DNA of 56,438 bases from a virus, in the IMG/VR virus record IMGVR_UViG_3300046170_000155, positions 1-56,438 of that record. One strand, given 5' to 3'. Positions 8,900 through 18,600 of the stretch are shown piece by piece. A program made the position numbers and the translations under genes. The notes beneath the pieces are model-generated. The model had not been told where the DNA came from. It ran no database searches and was given only the letters and a program-made list of their open reading frames with translations. The stretch's first letter is position 1. Each line of letters starts with the position of its first letter.

Positions 8900-9539
8900 A
8901 TGGTACATAGAAAAGCCCCTTCCCTCGAGGAAGCAAGGGAGTTCTTTCTAGCAGACCCTAATAAAATGCTCCAAGAATGGGCAGATGAGTGGGGCGTCAC
9001 ACACGAAAGAGTTCGTCAATTAAGAATTGAATCTGGCGTTCCTCAACGAGGTGCTTACAATCAAGAAACCGCCGAATCAATATTAGAAGTTATTAGAACT
9101 GGTCGTGGTGGTTTAACTACACCTAGAACTTATGAAGATGTCAATATAGGCTAGAAAGATTTAAAACCTGGATAGAAGAAGAAGAAGGTTTAGCGAACGT
9201 GTCAAGAAGCTCAAAAAGAAGCAGCTAAAAGTTTAAAAGACCCTATTGAGAAAGAATGTAAATATTGTCGTCAATGGAAAGCAGTAGAAGACTTTAAAAG
9301 AAACCAAAAATACTTAGACGGATATACTAAATTCTGTATTGATTGCTTACAAGTATTAAAAGAAAAAAAAGAAGAACTTGGTGATGAGAAAATTAAAACT
9401 ATGTTTGTCTTGTAAGAAAGATAAAAAGACATTCAGATTTAGCTAAAATCCCAAACTCAAAAGATGGTTAAAATTATTTTGTAAAAATTGTCACAAGACA
9501 AACAATAAAAAGAAAAGGCGTAGAAATGCCCAGATATGA
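8900..9539 (+). CDS. HTH plus tandem zinc-ribbon DNA-binding protein, frameshifted
   Basis: The N-terminal 84 residues, in one intact frame, contain a helix-turn-helix: MLQEWADEWGVTHERVRQLR, resembling a sigma region 4 recognition helix. After 9154 the coding sequence continues in other frames: RLERFKTWIEEEEGL, ERVKKAQKEAAKSLKD, then a zinc ribbon CKYCRQWKAVEDFKRNQKYL ending CIDC (9262-9345), and a second one CLSCKKDKKTFRFS with KLFCKNCHK (9409-9495). Both follow the pattern CxxCx(n)Fx(n)DGxxxxCxxC common in phage zinc proteins. Probably a transcription or DNA-binding factor. How many genes this was originally is uncertain. Confidence 0.55.
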
Positions 9540-9765
9540 TTATAAATGTTTATCCTGTGAAACAAGTTATGAGATAACACATAAAATAACTGAAGACCCA
9601 GAAGTTTTATGTCCTAAAGATAATGTAGTTTGCAAAAGACAAATAAGTAAAAATGTAAGGTTTGAAACACCAGTAGATATTGACTGGGAAAAAGACCCTA
9701 AAGATTTATCTGAAAGTTCATTTAAACAATATCAAAAAGCAAAGAAACAAAAATTTCAATGGTAA
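9526..9765 (+). CDS. FmdB-type zinc-ribbon protein
   Basis: 79 aa. It opens MPRYDYKCLSCETSYEITHK, which fits the FmdB regulatory-protein zinc ribbon (MPxYxYxCxxCxxxFE). The second metal pair is unusual: CPKDNVVCKRQIS instead of the usual CPxCG, so the spacing between the last two Cys is larger. Members are small nucleic-acid or assembly-linked zinc proteins of unclear function; in phages they often stand beside terminase or head genes. Its start overlaps the end of the preceding zinc protein, and its stop overlaps the next start. Confidence 0.7.
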   Translation: MPRYDYKCLSCETSYEITHKITEDPEVLCPKDNVVCKRQISKNVRFETPVDIDWEKDPKDLSESSFKQYQKAKKQKFQW

Positions 9766-10937
9766 AAGAAGAAATAGAAGATATTCAAAACGGAAATGGT
9801 AGATATTTCTTTTCTTATCAGTCCTATCAAATATTAAAAGACCCAATTTCTACTAACACTTTTACCTTTACAGCTTTAGTACCTGTAAAACAATTTGCAA
9901 TTGACAGACCTAATTTAAAGCAGTTAATACCTATACACCAAGATGTGAAAAAAACTCCAGTGTATAAAGATGAGCAAGAAAACTTTTTAAGAGCTTTAAA
10001 AGAACACGAAGGCGAAGCAAACATATTTCATCATAAAAACCACGGTATAACTATTTTTTGTGAAAATATTAAAATAGAAGAAAGCAGAAATTTGTTGGAA
10101 GTAACAATCAACGATTACTACAGAGAGGGAATTATTGACGGCTCTCACATTTATGAATGTATAAAAAATACTCCTGCTGTTGATTTACCCTAAAAAATGT
10201 TTTATAAAACTAGAAATAATTGTTGGTTTACATAATAGGCATGCTGAAGATATTATAAAAGCAAAAAATACAAAGATAAGAACAGTTAACAAAGCTTCTT
10301 TAAGTAAAACAGATATTGAGTGGATTGATAATTCTTTAAAAGATACTGGATACGAAGATACCTTAGACCATGCAACAGTATTGTCTTTAATAAACTTATT
10401 TAGAAATAACAAGTACGATTCAGAAATAGATGAACAACCTATAAACAGCTACTCTGACAAAAACATGGTTGTTGAGATTATAAAAAAAACAAAGATGAGT
10501 ATAAAATATTTTCAGAAATAATAAAAGACATACTTTACTTATACGATTATACAAATGTCGTAGGTCAAGAACTATGGTCAGAGAAAAAAGGAACCCTAGG
10601 AAGTTCTGGTATATCTCTACCCTATAAACAAAAACATTACGAATTTCCAATGATGAAAAAAAAGCTAGACTATAAATTTCACGATGCTGTTACATTTCCG
10701 TTACTTAACGGATTAAGAATGTACATAATATTTATAGAGGGTAAAGCACAGTGGTCTAAAGATTTTAATAAAATTCTTGAAACCTATAAAGCTTTGATAC
10801 CAGAATTAATAAAGATAATTAGAGACCACAACAAACAAATAGGATATAATGTACACCTATTGGGTAAAAGTAAATTACTTTACAGTATTATTTACAAAGA
10901 ACTTCTTATGGGAGACTTGTTAAATCAATTTCAATAA
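9759..10937 (+). CDS. AIPR-family (abortive infection phage-resistance) protein, two frameshifts
   Basis: About 392 aa when three frames are joined (9759-10193, then to about 10490, then to 10937). The middle has HHKNHGITIFCENIKIEE, then EGIIDGSHIYECI, then KLEIIVGL, DIIKAKNTKIRTVNKASLSK and WIDNSL. This matches the AIPR family core: NNGITI, the xDGxHT/NGGQT-like strand, and the ARNT...V...SL helix. The breaks lie at A-runs (near 10193 and 10481-10488). AIPR proteins are linked to abortive infection or restriction-type defence; the family's activity is poorly known. It is not a structural protein, so it looks like a cargo gene within the connector operon. Confidence 0.65.
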
Positions 10938-10945
10938 TCTTGTAG

Positions 10946-10951
10946 TAAAGT
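10946..10951 (+). promoter_or_regulatory. -10 box six bases before head-closure gene
   Basis: TAAAGT, six bases before ATG 10958, directly after the AIPR-like gene. With no ribosome site in between it belongs to the same leaderless-type set and would restart expression of structural genes behind the cargo genes. Confidence 0.4.
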
Positions 10952-10957
10952 AGTTGT

Positions 10958-11293
10958 ATGCCTATAAGACACAGAAACTTACCGGAAACTTGCACAATTC
11001 AAACAGTATCCGAAACAGCAGTTGATGAAAGAGGTTTACCTAGTTCATCTTGGGCTGACACATACACAAGCGTAAAAGCAAAGTTTGAAAGCCAAGGAAT
11101 AGAAGAAGATAGAGATGGTAGAAATACCACTGTTGAAACATTTGGAATTTATATAGAACCTAATGTTACTGTTGTTCCGGGTGATAGACTGGTCAAAGGT
11201 AGCGAATACCATGAAATAATTAGCGTTCAGCAAGTAAAGGATAGATATGGAAAAGAATGTTATAAGTATCTTGAATCTCTTGTAAGAACCTAA
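10958..11293 (+). CDS. Head closure / head-tail joining protein (SPP1 gp16-like)
   Basis: 111 aa, beta-rich. MPIRHRNLPETCTIQTVSET, a loop with DGRNTTVETFGIYIEP, and VVPGDRLVKGSEYHEIISVQ follow the head-tail joining family: an N-terminal strand, the RxT...V..P..... I..GD.v....... yeI..V pattern. The protein closes the connector channel and provides the tail docking surface. It overlaps the next gene by one base (TAATG). Length and position, between connector and gp10-like protein, support the call. Confidence 0.8.
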   Translation: MPIRHRNLPETCTIQTVSETAVDERGLPSSSWADTYTSVKAKFESQGIEEDRDGRNTTVETFGIYIEPNVTVVPGDRLVKGSEYHEIISVQQVKDRYGKECYKYLESLVRT

Positions 11294-13334
11294 TGCCACA
11301 ATATTTAAAATTTTTCAAAGAGGGTGTAACCCTAAATAAACCAAAATCTAATGCTGGCCGTAAAGGTGGAGCAGTTGGTGGTTTTCGTAACAGACTTTAT
11401 AAATTTGGTAAAACAGCTGGTGATGTTAACGCTGTTGTACAATCACAATTTATAAAAAATGCAAGAAGAAGTGCATATACATACGCGCGTGGCGGAGGTT
11501 TTATAGCTGCTGCAACTTCCGGAGATTTTAGAAAAAAATACGGTTCCGCTCAATCTTTAGCACTTCGTGGAGCAAGAGTTGGTGTAGGTAGATTGTCTGG
11601 TATGGCTATAAATCAAGTTGTACCAAGAAGTGTGGGTCCTATCCTTGGTCGTCTAGCAAGAAGAGAGTTAGGTGGATATATCTCTAAGAGTCCAATGTAC
11701 CAAATGGCAAATAAAAAAATTGAATCAAAACTTACTGGTTTTTTTAATTCTGATGCACAACCTCATTATCATCATGTAGTTACAAACATGAATATACAAG
11801 AAGTTTTAGATTTACAAATAGAAAGAACAGCACAGCTTATAAGAGCAAGCGCTCCAGATATTTCTTCTGGTCAATACATGTTAGGGGTTGGTGCTAGTGA
11901 ATTAGGTATAAATATAAAAGATACAAGATTAAGACAAGACCAATATGATGAAGAAGCCGGAATGAGTTTTGATGAAAATTATAAACTTAAAACTCTTAAA
12001 GGTTACTCAAATACTGGAACTAAGAAAAACCCAGTAATTTCTAAAGAATATGTTGAAATGGATATATTTGGATTCACAGAACCCGGTAGAGCTAGAGAAC
12101 TATTACTTAAATCTGTACATACAAATCGTGCAAAAGTACCTAAAGCTAAAAAAGGCAAAATGGGACAACAAATATTTACAGGTGATGTAAGGGTTGGAAC
12201 AAGTAGAAAAAATGGTGTAACAGCAGATTTATTTCCTTGGATATGGCTTGTAGAATACGGTGGACCAATTACACAACGAAGTTTCTAGCTGGAGTAGAAA
12301 AGAAAACAAACCAGTAGTAAAAGATGTCAAAAAATATATACCACCAACATTGTTTGTGACCTAGAAGCGTTCAAGCAGTTAACAATATGAAGTTTGATGG
12401 TGCCAAAGTAAAAGTGCAAATGAAAGCTCCTAGAGTTGGAGGAGTAAAAAATCCAGTAGAACTTATGAATAACATACTTAGTGAAAAAGGCAGATATGAC
12501 CAAATGATTAAGAAAAAAGGTTTAGCTATTGAAAAAGACGGAAGAATAAGTTACAAACCTAAAAGTTTGTTGGCAGCTATGAATAGAAAAGGAACAGGCA
12601 GACATTTTAGCCAAGGTATAAAAAAAGAAAATGTAGCTGGAAGAAATAGAAGATTTTACAAATATAATAAAAAACATGATATAGCTGGTGTAAAAGTACA
12701 TAATACTCATGGAGTTGCTTATTCTCAAGAACTACAGGATGCTATTGGTGTTAAGTTTGCACCCGATTCAATCACAGCAACTGTTAACTTTAAAAATGTT
12801 GGAAAAATTAAAGGTGGAGTATCAGCTAGAGAAAAGTTTCTTACAAACATACTTACTGATAAAAATCCTAGTAAAACACGCGGTGGTGCTTCAAGAGCAG
12901 GTCTTCTTAACAATGTTGAGATGTTTGGGGAACAAAATAGTAAAAGAGCTTTTAATCAAACACAAGCTTCTGATTATGTTGATTTTGACACTTTCGATGT
13001 ATCTGGAAACACAGGATTTGGAAAAATTAGTGGTCAAAGACTTTCAAACTATATAAGTAAAAACTACAATGTTAGTGTTCGTAGAGGTAGCAAAGGAAGC
13101 GGCTCTGGAGCATATGAAGTTACATTTACAAGAAAGAATAAAGGAACTAAAAAAGGTGGTAGTAAGAGAAGTGGAAGTCCTACTGATAAAAGATATCAAT
13201 CTGGAGCAAAACGACCTTTACAGAAACAAAATAAATCTGCTCAAGCAGCTGCTAGAGCACTTGTTGAAAATGCTAACTATGAAGAAATAATATCAGCAGC
13301 ATCTTTTTTCTATAACTCTCCAGATGAAGGTTAA
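11293..13334 (+). CDS. HK97 gp10-like tail-completion protein with long basic C-terminal extension (two frameshifts)
   Basis: Three frames join into a protein of about 680 aa. The first 330 residues end with FPWIWLVEYGGPITQ, the EYG signature of gp10-like neck proteins. After a shift near 12280 comes WSRKENKPVVKDVKKYIPP, equivalent to the family end, then a second shift near 12362 leads into RSVQAVNNMKFDG and a Lys/Arg-rich part to 13334. Typical gp10 proteins have 120-180 aa, so both the N-terminal part (Gly/Arg-rich, RGGGFIAAATSGDF) and the C-terminal extension are extra. The C-terminal part could be a separate gene starting at ATG 12387. Confidence 0.6.
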
Positions 13335-13338
13335 GTGG

Positions 13339-13344
13339 TAGGAT
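13339..13344 (+). promoter_or_regulatory. -10 box eight bases before tail terminator gene
   Basis: TAGGAT, eight bases before ATG 13353 in the 18-base intergenic gap; no Shine-Dalgarno precedes this start. Weak on its own, listed because the spacing recurs in the window. Confidence 0.3.
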
Positions 13345-13352
13345 AAATAATT

Positions 13353-13850
13353 ATGGGTATAAAAGCAGTAGGCGCACAGTTTGACCAAAATCAGAATTTT
13401 CCACCAGATGCAGAAATTATATTTCGTGAATGGTGTATCAATACAACAGCTATAACAAATTTATGTAGTTCAAGAGTAGCTACTAGATTACCTCGTAGTG
13501 CAGAATTACCTTTTTTAACAATATTTAATGCAGGAGGAACACTTATGTCTCCTACATCTGAAGCAGCTGTAACTGGAGCTGCTATAACAGTAGATGCTTA
13601 TGCAGGACGCTGGGGTGGTGGAGGAACTACTTCTCAACCAGATTATGCAAACGCTTATGCTTTAGCAAATGCTGTAGCTGAATCTGCTTTTAAAATGAAA
13701 AGTACAAGAGTTGTTACTCCTACAACTAACACAGCAGCAGTTATTTACAGCATGGAGGTACAAGGATTACCTTCTCGCATAGAGGAGACTGACACCGGAT
13801 TAGGACATTATCAGCTATCATTAATAATGTATTACCGAGGACTAGATTGA
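13353..13850 (+). CDS. Tail terminator / tail completion protein
   Basis: 165 aa. Helical start with AEIIFREWCINTTAITNLCS, then RVATRLPRSAELPFLTIFNA, followed by strands and an end SLIMYYRGLD. This matches the DUF3168-like and HK97 gp11-type proteins that cap the tail tube. Position between neck protein and tail tube supports it. Nothing odd in codon use or length. Confidence 0.65.
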   Translation: MGIKAVGAQFDQNQNFPPDAEIIFREWCINTTAITNLCSSRVATRLPRSAELPFLTIFNAGGTLMSPTSEAAVTGAAITVDAYAGRWGGGGTTSQPDYANAYALANAVAESAFKMKSTRVVTPTTNTAAVIYSMEVQGLPSRIEETDTGLGHYQLSLIMYYRGLD

Positions 13851-13851
13851 T

Positions 13852-14124
13852 ATGAAGAAGATAAAAGTAAAAATTAATCCTTTGTTGCTAGAGAAGACAA
13901 CTGTTCGAGATACTGTAACAGGAATAGTCTTTAGTCACAAGGGATGGGCAGAGATAGACATGGCCGTCTGGGAGCGCCTTAAAGATGCTACTTATAAACA
14001 GGGAACACAAAAAATCTCTGTTTTAATAGCTGATGAGGAAAAACTAGACGACTCTACAGCAGAGGACGACAAGGAATCTGTTGAAGAGGTAGTGGAAGAC
14101 TTCTTTATTGCTGAAGAAGAATAA
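13852..14124 (+). CDS. Small acidic tail-region protein (90 aa)
   Basis: Not recognised. Starts MKKIKVKINPLLLEKTTVRD, has a small beta-like core with FSHKGWAEIDMAVWERL, and ends in a strongly acidic tail (EDDKESVEEVVEDFF). The start is one base past the preceding stop, so translation is probably coupled. Similar small proteins next to the tail tube gene occur in actinophages without known function. It could help tube polymerisation. Confidence 0.6.
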   Translation: MKKIKVKINPLLLEKTTVRDTVTGIVFSHKGWAEIDMAVWERLKDATYKQGTQKISVLIADEEKLDDSTAEDDKESVEEVVEDFFIAEEE

Positions 14125-14131
14125 CCGGCAA

Positions 14132-14169
14132 AGCTGAAATCGACTTGAAAAAGTCGGCTGAGCTCAGCT
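14132..14169 (+). other. Tandem stem-loops before the tail tube gene
   Basis: CGACTT-GAAA-AAGTCG (14141-14156) is a perfect hairpin with a GAAA tetraloop; it is directly followed by the 12-base palindrome GCTGAGCTCAGC (14157-14168). AGCTGA (14132-14137) can also pair with TCAGCT (14164-14169) around the first hairpin. There is no T-run. Likely an RNA stability or processing element, or a partial attenuator, ahead of the highly expressed tube gene. Confidence 0.55.
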
Positions 14170-14183
14170 GATAAGTATAAGTA

Positions 14184-14199
14184 TAAGATATGTTAGGAG
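14184..14199 (+). promoter_or_regulatory. Candidate -10 and ribosome site of the tail tube gene
   Basis: TAAGAT at 14184-14189 inside a TATAAG-rich stretch, and AGGAG at 14195-14199 eight bases before ATG 14207. The -10 is weak; the ribosome site is strong. Confidence 0.35.
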
Positions 14200-14206
14200 A
14201 TAACAA

Positions 14207-14887
14207 ATGAGCTTCAATACAAGCGGTACTATATCCGAAGTATTAATAGGTACAGGTGTTCTCTATTACGCAGATAGGACTACAAGTTCTTTAGTATTCC
14301 CAGCCGATAACAGCGGCGCATGGGAAAACCCTACAACACTATCAGTTCCATTTTCAGAAGTTGGTTATTCTGAAGATGGCTGGACTTTAGAAGTTGATAA
14401 AACTTTTGAAGATGTTATGGTTGCCGAAGAAGTAGACCCTATTAAGACTCTTAAGTCAGCACAAGAAGTAAGACTAACTGGTGAACTATCACAAGCTGGT
14501 ATTGACAAACTTCAAATCGCAATGGGTGGCGGTGTTAAAGCAGAAGATACAATTACTGCTACAACAACACAAACCACTGGTAGCGATTTTGATACAGGAT
14601 ATGATTCATATATCCCACCTTTGTCAGATACTTTCACAGAATATGCGATGGTATTACACACAGATGGTCCAGCTGGTGCAGACAGACAGTTCCACATTCC
14701 TAGAGCAGTGAATGTTGGTTCTTTCGCAATGAGTCACCAAAAGGCTCCAGCAAAAGTTAGTTTGGCAACAGAATTTAAACTTCTTGTTCCAGATTCAACT
14801 TTAAATGTTGGTTCTACAAGTGGTGCATACTACTTGTTCAGAGTCATAGATAACACTAACGATACTGACGAGTTAGATATTAACTAA
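14207..14887 (+). CDS. Major tail (tube) protein
   Basis: 226 aa, beta-rich, with the shape of siphovirus tube proteins: MSFNTSGTISEVLIGTGVLY at the start, then SEDGWTLEVDKTFEDVMVAE, the segment LKSAQEVRLTGELSQAG and the late KVSLATEFKLLVPDS. Strands and the phrase for a change in sensitivity to DPIKT match tube proteins of actinophages. It stands between tail completion genes and the G/GT chaperones and has the strongest local ribosome site, as expected for an abundant virion protein. Confidence 0.82.
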   Translation: MSFNTSGTISEVLIGTGVLYYADRTTSSLVFPADNSGAWENPTTLSVPFSEVGYSEDGWTLEVDKTFEDVMVAEEVDPIKTLKSAQEVRLTGELSQAGIDKLQIAMGGGVKAEDTITATTTQTTGSDFDTGYDSYIPPLSDTFTEYAMVLHTDGPAGADRQFHIPRAVNVGSFAMSHQKAPAKVSLATEFKLLVPDSTLNVGSTSGAYYLFRVIDNTNDTDELDIN

Positions 14888-14909
14888 AAAATTAGATAGG
14901 AGAATATAA

Positions 14910-15263
14910 GTGGAAAAGTTTAAAGACTTTGATGAGGCTTTAGAAGCCGATAATTTATTAAAATTGCAGATGAAGGTAGCAGGAAAAACATACGATTTAC
15001 CAGCTACCTTACCTGCAAAAGCAGTCCTTTCGCAAATGAAGATGGCCGAAGACGGAAACAACCAAGACCTATCAGCAATTGCGGACTGGGTGGAATCAAT
15101 AGTGGGTAAAGATAATTTCAACTCAATGCTAGATGATGGTGTGGGCTGGGAGAAGCTTAATGACATACTTGTATGGTTATTAGAAGCTTACGGACTAGCA
15201 TCACCAGAAGAAGTTGAGGAAGCACAAGAAGCCGCTGCCGAAGAGGGTGATAGCCCAAAATAA
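14910..15263 (+). CDS. Tail assembly chaperone G
   Basis: 117 aa, start GTG 14910 with AGGAG upstream. Small acidic helical protein (MEKFKDFDEALEADNLLKLQ ... LNDILVWLLEAYGLASPEEV). Between tube and tape measure genes, a product like this binds the tape measure protein during tail assembly in lambda-like systems. Its last codons contain the slippery sequence for the GT product. Confidence 0.82.
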   Translation: MEKFKDFDEALEADNLLKLQMKVAGKTYDLPATLPAKAVLSQMKMAEDGNNQDLSAIADWVESIVGKDNFNSMLDDGVGWEKLNDILVWLLEAYGLASPEEVEEAQEAAAEEGDSPK

Positions 15264-15607
15264 CTTGGTCTCCAGGTGACATTTTAAGTTACTGGGGACA
15301 AGTAGAAGCAGACTTTCTTAGGTATTACGGCATTGATAAACCTCAAGATGTTGAATATCGTAAATTTCTTAGACTATTAAGAAACTTACCCGCAGATGGT
15401 TCAGTTTTTTACGGCCGACTTCGTGAAGACCAAATTACTATTGACGAAGAAACTGGAAAAGTATTCCGTAAAGAAGAGTATAACAAAGAAAGTAAACAAG
15501 CTAGAAGAATGCTTCAAAGACAACACAATCGACATAACAAACCTCGAGAGAGAGTTTCTATAGACCAGTTTCTTGGTGGTAAATCTGGAATTACAGGCAA
15601 AGGTTAA
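14910..15607 (+). CDS. Tail assembly chaperone GT fusion made by -1 frameshift
   Basis: A -1 slip at CCCAAAA (15254-15260) joins G to an overlapping frame that has no start codon of its own, runs from 15260 to TAA 15605-15607, and reads ITWSPGDILSYWGQVEADFL then RYYGIDKPQDVEYRKFLRLL. W..I..YWG..EADF..YYGI is typical of T-domains in this gene pair. The fused protein has about 232 aa. G:GT ratio controls tail tube assembly around the tape measure. The phase of the heptamer is exactly right for X XXY YYZ in the G frame. Confidence 0.88.
15254..15260 (+). promoter_or_regulatory. Slippery heptamer CCCAAAA for programmed -1 frameshift
   Basis: In the G frame it reads C CCA AAA and is followed at once by TAA. 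After a -1 slip the tRNAs re-pair with CCC and AAA. A weak stem CTTGG/CCAGG follows three bases after the site. The adjacent stop codon may itself promote pausing. Confidence 0.88.
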
Positions 15608-15616
15608 TAGATAGCA

Positions 15617-18600
15617 ATGAATCAAGATTTAAGAGTAACTTACGAATTAGTACAAACTAAAGTACAAAACAAAGCAGCTAAACAGACTGAAAAGTCTATG
15701 AAGAAGTTAACAACTCAAGCTGCACATACAAACGCTATGGTTTCTGGTGCTGCTGGTGCAATGGCTGGTGCTCTTGCCGCAGTAGGTGGAGCAATGTTCT
15801 TAACAGTAGGTGCTGCTTCTAAATTTGAAGATTCATTTGCTGGTATTAGAAAAACTGTAGATGCAACCGAAGCACAATTTAGTACACTAGCACTTCAAGT
15901 AAGACAACTAGCGCAAGATATACCAGTTGCTGTAACTCAGTTAAATCAAATTGGTGAACTTGGTGGTCAGTTAGGTGTAGGAGTTGAGAACCTAGAAGAA
16001 TTTATTGAAGTTATTGCACAGGTAGGTGTTGCAACAAGACTGTCAACAGAATCAGCAGCACTATCATTAGCACGACTTGACCAGATATTTGGATTACAAG
16101 GTAAAAGTTTCGATAGATTAGCTTCTTCATTAGTTGACTTAGGTAACAACTTCGCAGCTCTGGAAGATGAGATACTTTCTACTGCATTGAGGCTCGCAGC
16201 AGCAGGTAAAGTTGCTGGTGCTACAGCAGCAGATGTTTTAGGTATTGCAACAGCACTTCAAGCAGTCGGTGTTCAGTCACAAGCTGGTGGTACAGCTATG
16301 GCTCGTGTATTCCAACAAATTCAAATTGCAGTTGCTACAGGTGGTAGACAGTTAGAAGTATTTGCTGAGACTACAGGCTTAACAACAAAAGAATTTCAAG
16401 ACTTAGCTAAAGTAGACCCAGCTTCAGCTCTTAACTTATTCGTTACATCATTAGCTTCTGCTTCTAAAGCAGGTACAAATGTTATTGAAGTTCTTGACCA
16501 ATTAGGTCTTAAACAACAGAGAACAATCAGAGCGTTACTTGCTGTGGGTGAAGCAGAAGGACTATTAACAGATACTCTTGCAACTGCTAATAGTGCTTTT
16601 GAAGCAAACATAGCATTAACTACTGAAGCAGAAAAACGATTCGAGACATTTAAATCAGAAACAAAACTTTTGATGAATGAGCTTACGGAATTAAGAATAC
16701 AAATAGGTAATGAATTACTACCTACTGCAAAAGCTCTTGTTACCACATTGTCTGCTCTAATTGGAGGTTTCCAAAATACAAGTGAAACATCTGAAGGTGT
16801 AGGAACAAGTGTAAAAGTCTTGTTTGGAATTATTGTTTCTATGACAGCAGCAACTGCTGCACTTGGAGCGGCAACTAAAACTTACAACGCTATTGCATTA
16901 GCTAACGGTATTACTGTTGAGGACTTAGGTAAAAGAATAAAAAGAAATGCTAAAAATATGAGTAGGTCTACTAAAACAGCAAAAGCTTTACAAAAAACAA
17001 TGGTTGGCTTAAGATTTTCAATGATTGGATTAGGAGTCGCTCTTGCTGCAATAACTGTTGCATATACTATATTTACCAGAAGACAAGAAGCTGCTAGAAG
17101 AGCTTCAGAAAGTTTTTTAGCAAATAGAGCAGCTGTTGCAAGCATAACAGAAAAAGTAGCAGATAAAGAAAAGGAACTACAAGACTTAATAAATTCAGAA
17201 GATATGTCGGAAGCAAGATTAGATTTACTGAGAGCAGAACTCGATAAACTTAGGGAAATAGAAGAGCAGATAAAGAAAAAATCTATGATAGATTTCTTTA
17301 AACAAGCAGGGATAGATGGAGAATCTGCTGAAGAAGCACAAAAATCATTAGAAGATGTTGGCGGTGCTATTACTGATTTTTATAATTCTGGTTTAGGAGA
17401 GGACATCAAAGTTAGTGTCGCTGGTGCTGGATTGGAAGCTTTTCAGTTTAACACAGCAAACGAAGCTGCATCAGAGTTAAATGATGGTTTAAAAGGTGTA
17501 GGTTTATCTTTAGAAGAATTATCAACCTTAACACCAGACCAGTTATTAGATACTTTAGGATTACTAGAGGCTAAGGGTGTAGATGCGTTCAAACTTTATT
17601 CAAAAACAATAGAGCCAATTGTTAGAACTAATAGACATTTAAATGCTGGTGCATTGGAACTCAATGAAACTCAAGATGCACAATTTGAAACTTTAAGAAG
17701 AAACGCAGCAGGATTAGAAATTATTCAAAAAGCTCTTGTAGAAACAGATGTAAGTGAAAAAGCATTAAAAGATACTATACAAGAAAATGTAGACGCTTAT
17801 AACGAATTAGATACTAGACAAGACGAAGTAGCCATATCTTTGACAGATGTTCTTGACGGAACTTTAAGTTATGTTGATTTATTAAAAGCATTAGATGGAG
17901 AGCAAGAAAATTCAGTAGACTCTGCTCAACAATTAGCAGAAGCTACATTTGCCCTATCAGACCAAGTAACTGATAATATAAATAAATTCAGAGATTTAAA
18001 CTCAGTGCTTCAAGACTTCGGAAGAATAGCACCAATGAATTTAAACCAAATGTTAACTGGAATGGAAAAAGCTGATGAAAGAGCAGATTTCCTAAGAACA
18101 ACAGTTATAAGTCTTGCTAAATCTGGATTTGTTCCTTTATCTAAAGCTTTAACTGATTTACCTTTACAGGAAAGTATTGGATTAGCTTTAACCTTAACAG
18201 AAGAATTGTCAAAGTTAAAAGAATTAGAAAAATTAAATATTGGAAATGAAGAAGATACCCCAGAATTAATAGCACAAAGAGACATTATTGCTGACATTCA
18301 AAATATGTTAACCAGAGATAATCCAGAGTTAAGAAGCTTAACTTTTAATGACGAACAGTTGAAAACTTTTATAAATGAACAAGAAAGATTAATTACAAAT
18401 ACAGAATATATTGACCAAGTTAATAATAATCTTACAGTCCAAGCTGAAGGTCAATTAGAGTTAGAAAGACAACAAGCAGAAGCAGCTTTACAAATATTTA
18501 ACATTGCAAGACAAGAAGAAGAAACTAAAGAAAGAATAGCAGACCTTCAAGAAGAAATGGTTGAAATGACTGCTGATATTGTAGCTAATGGTTTTGTTAT

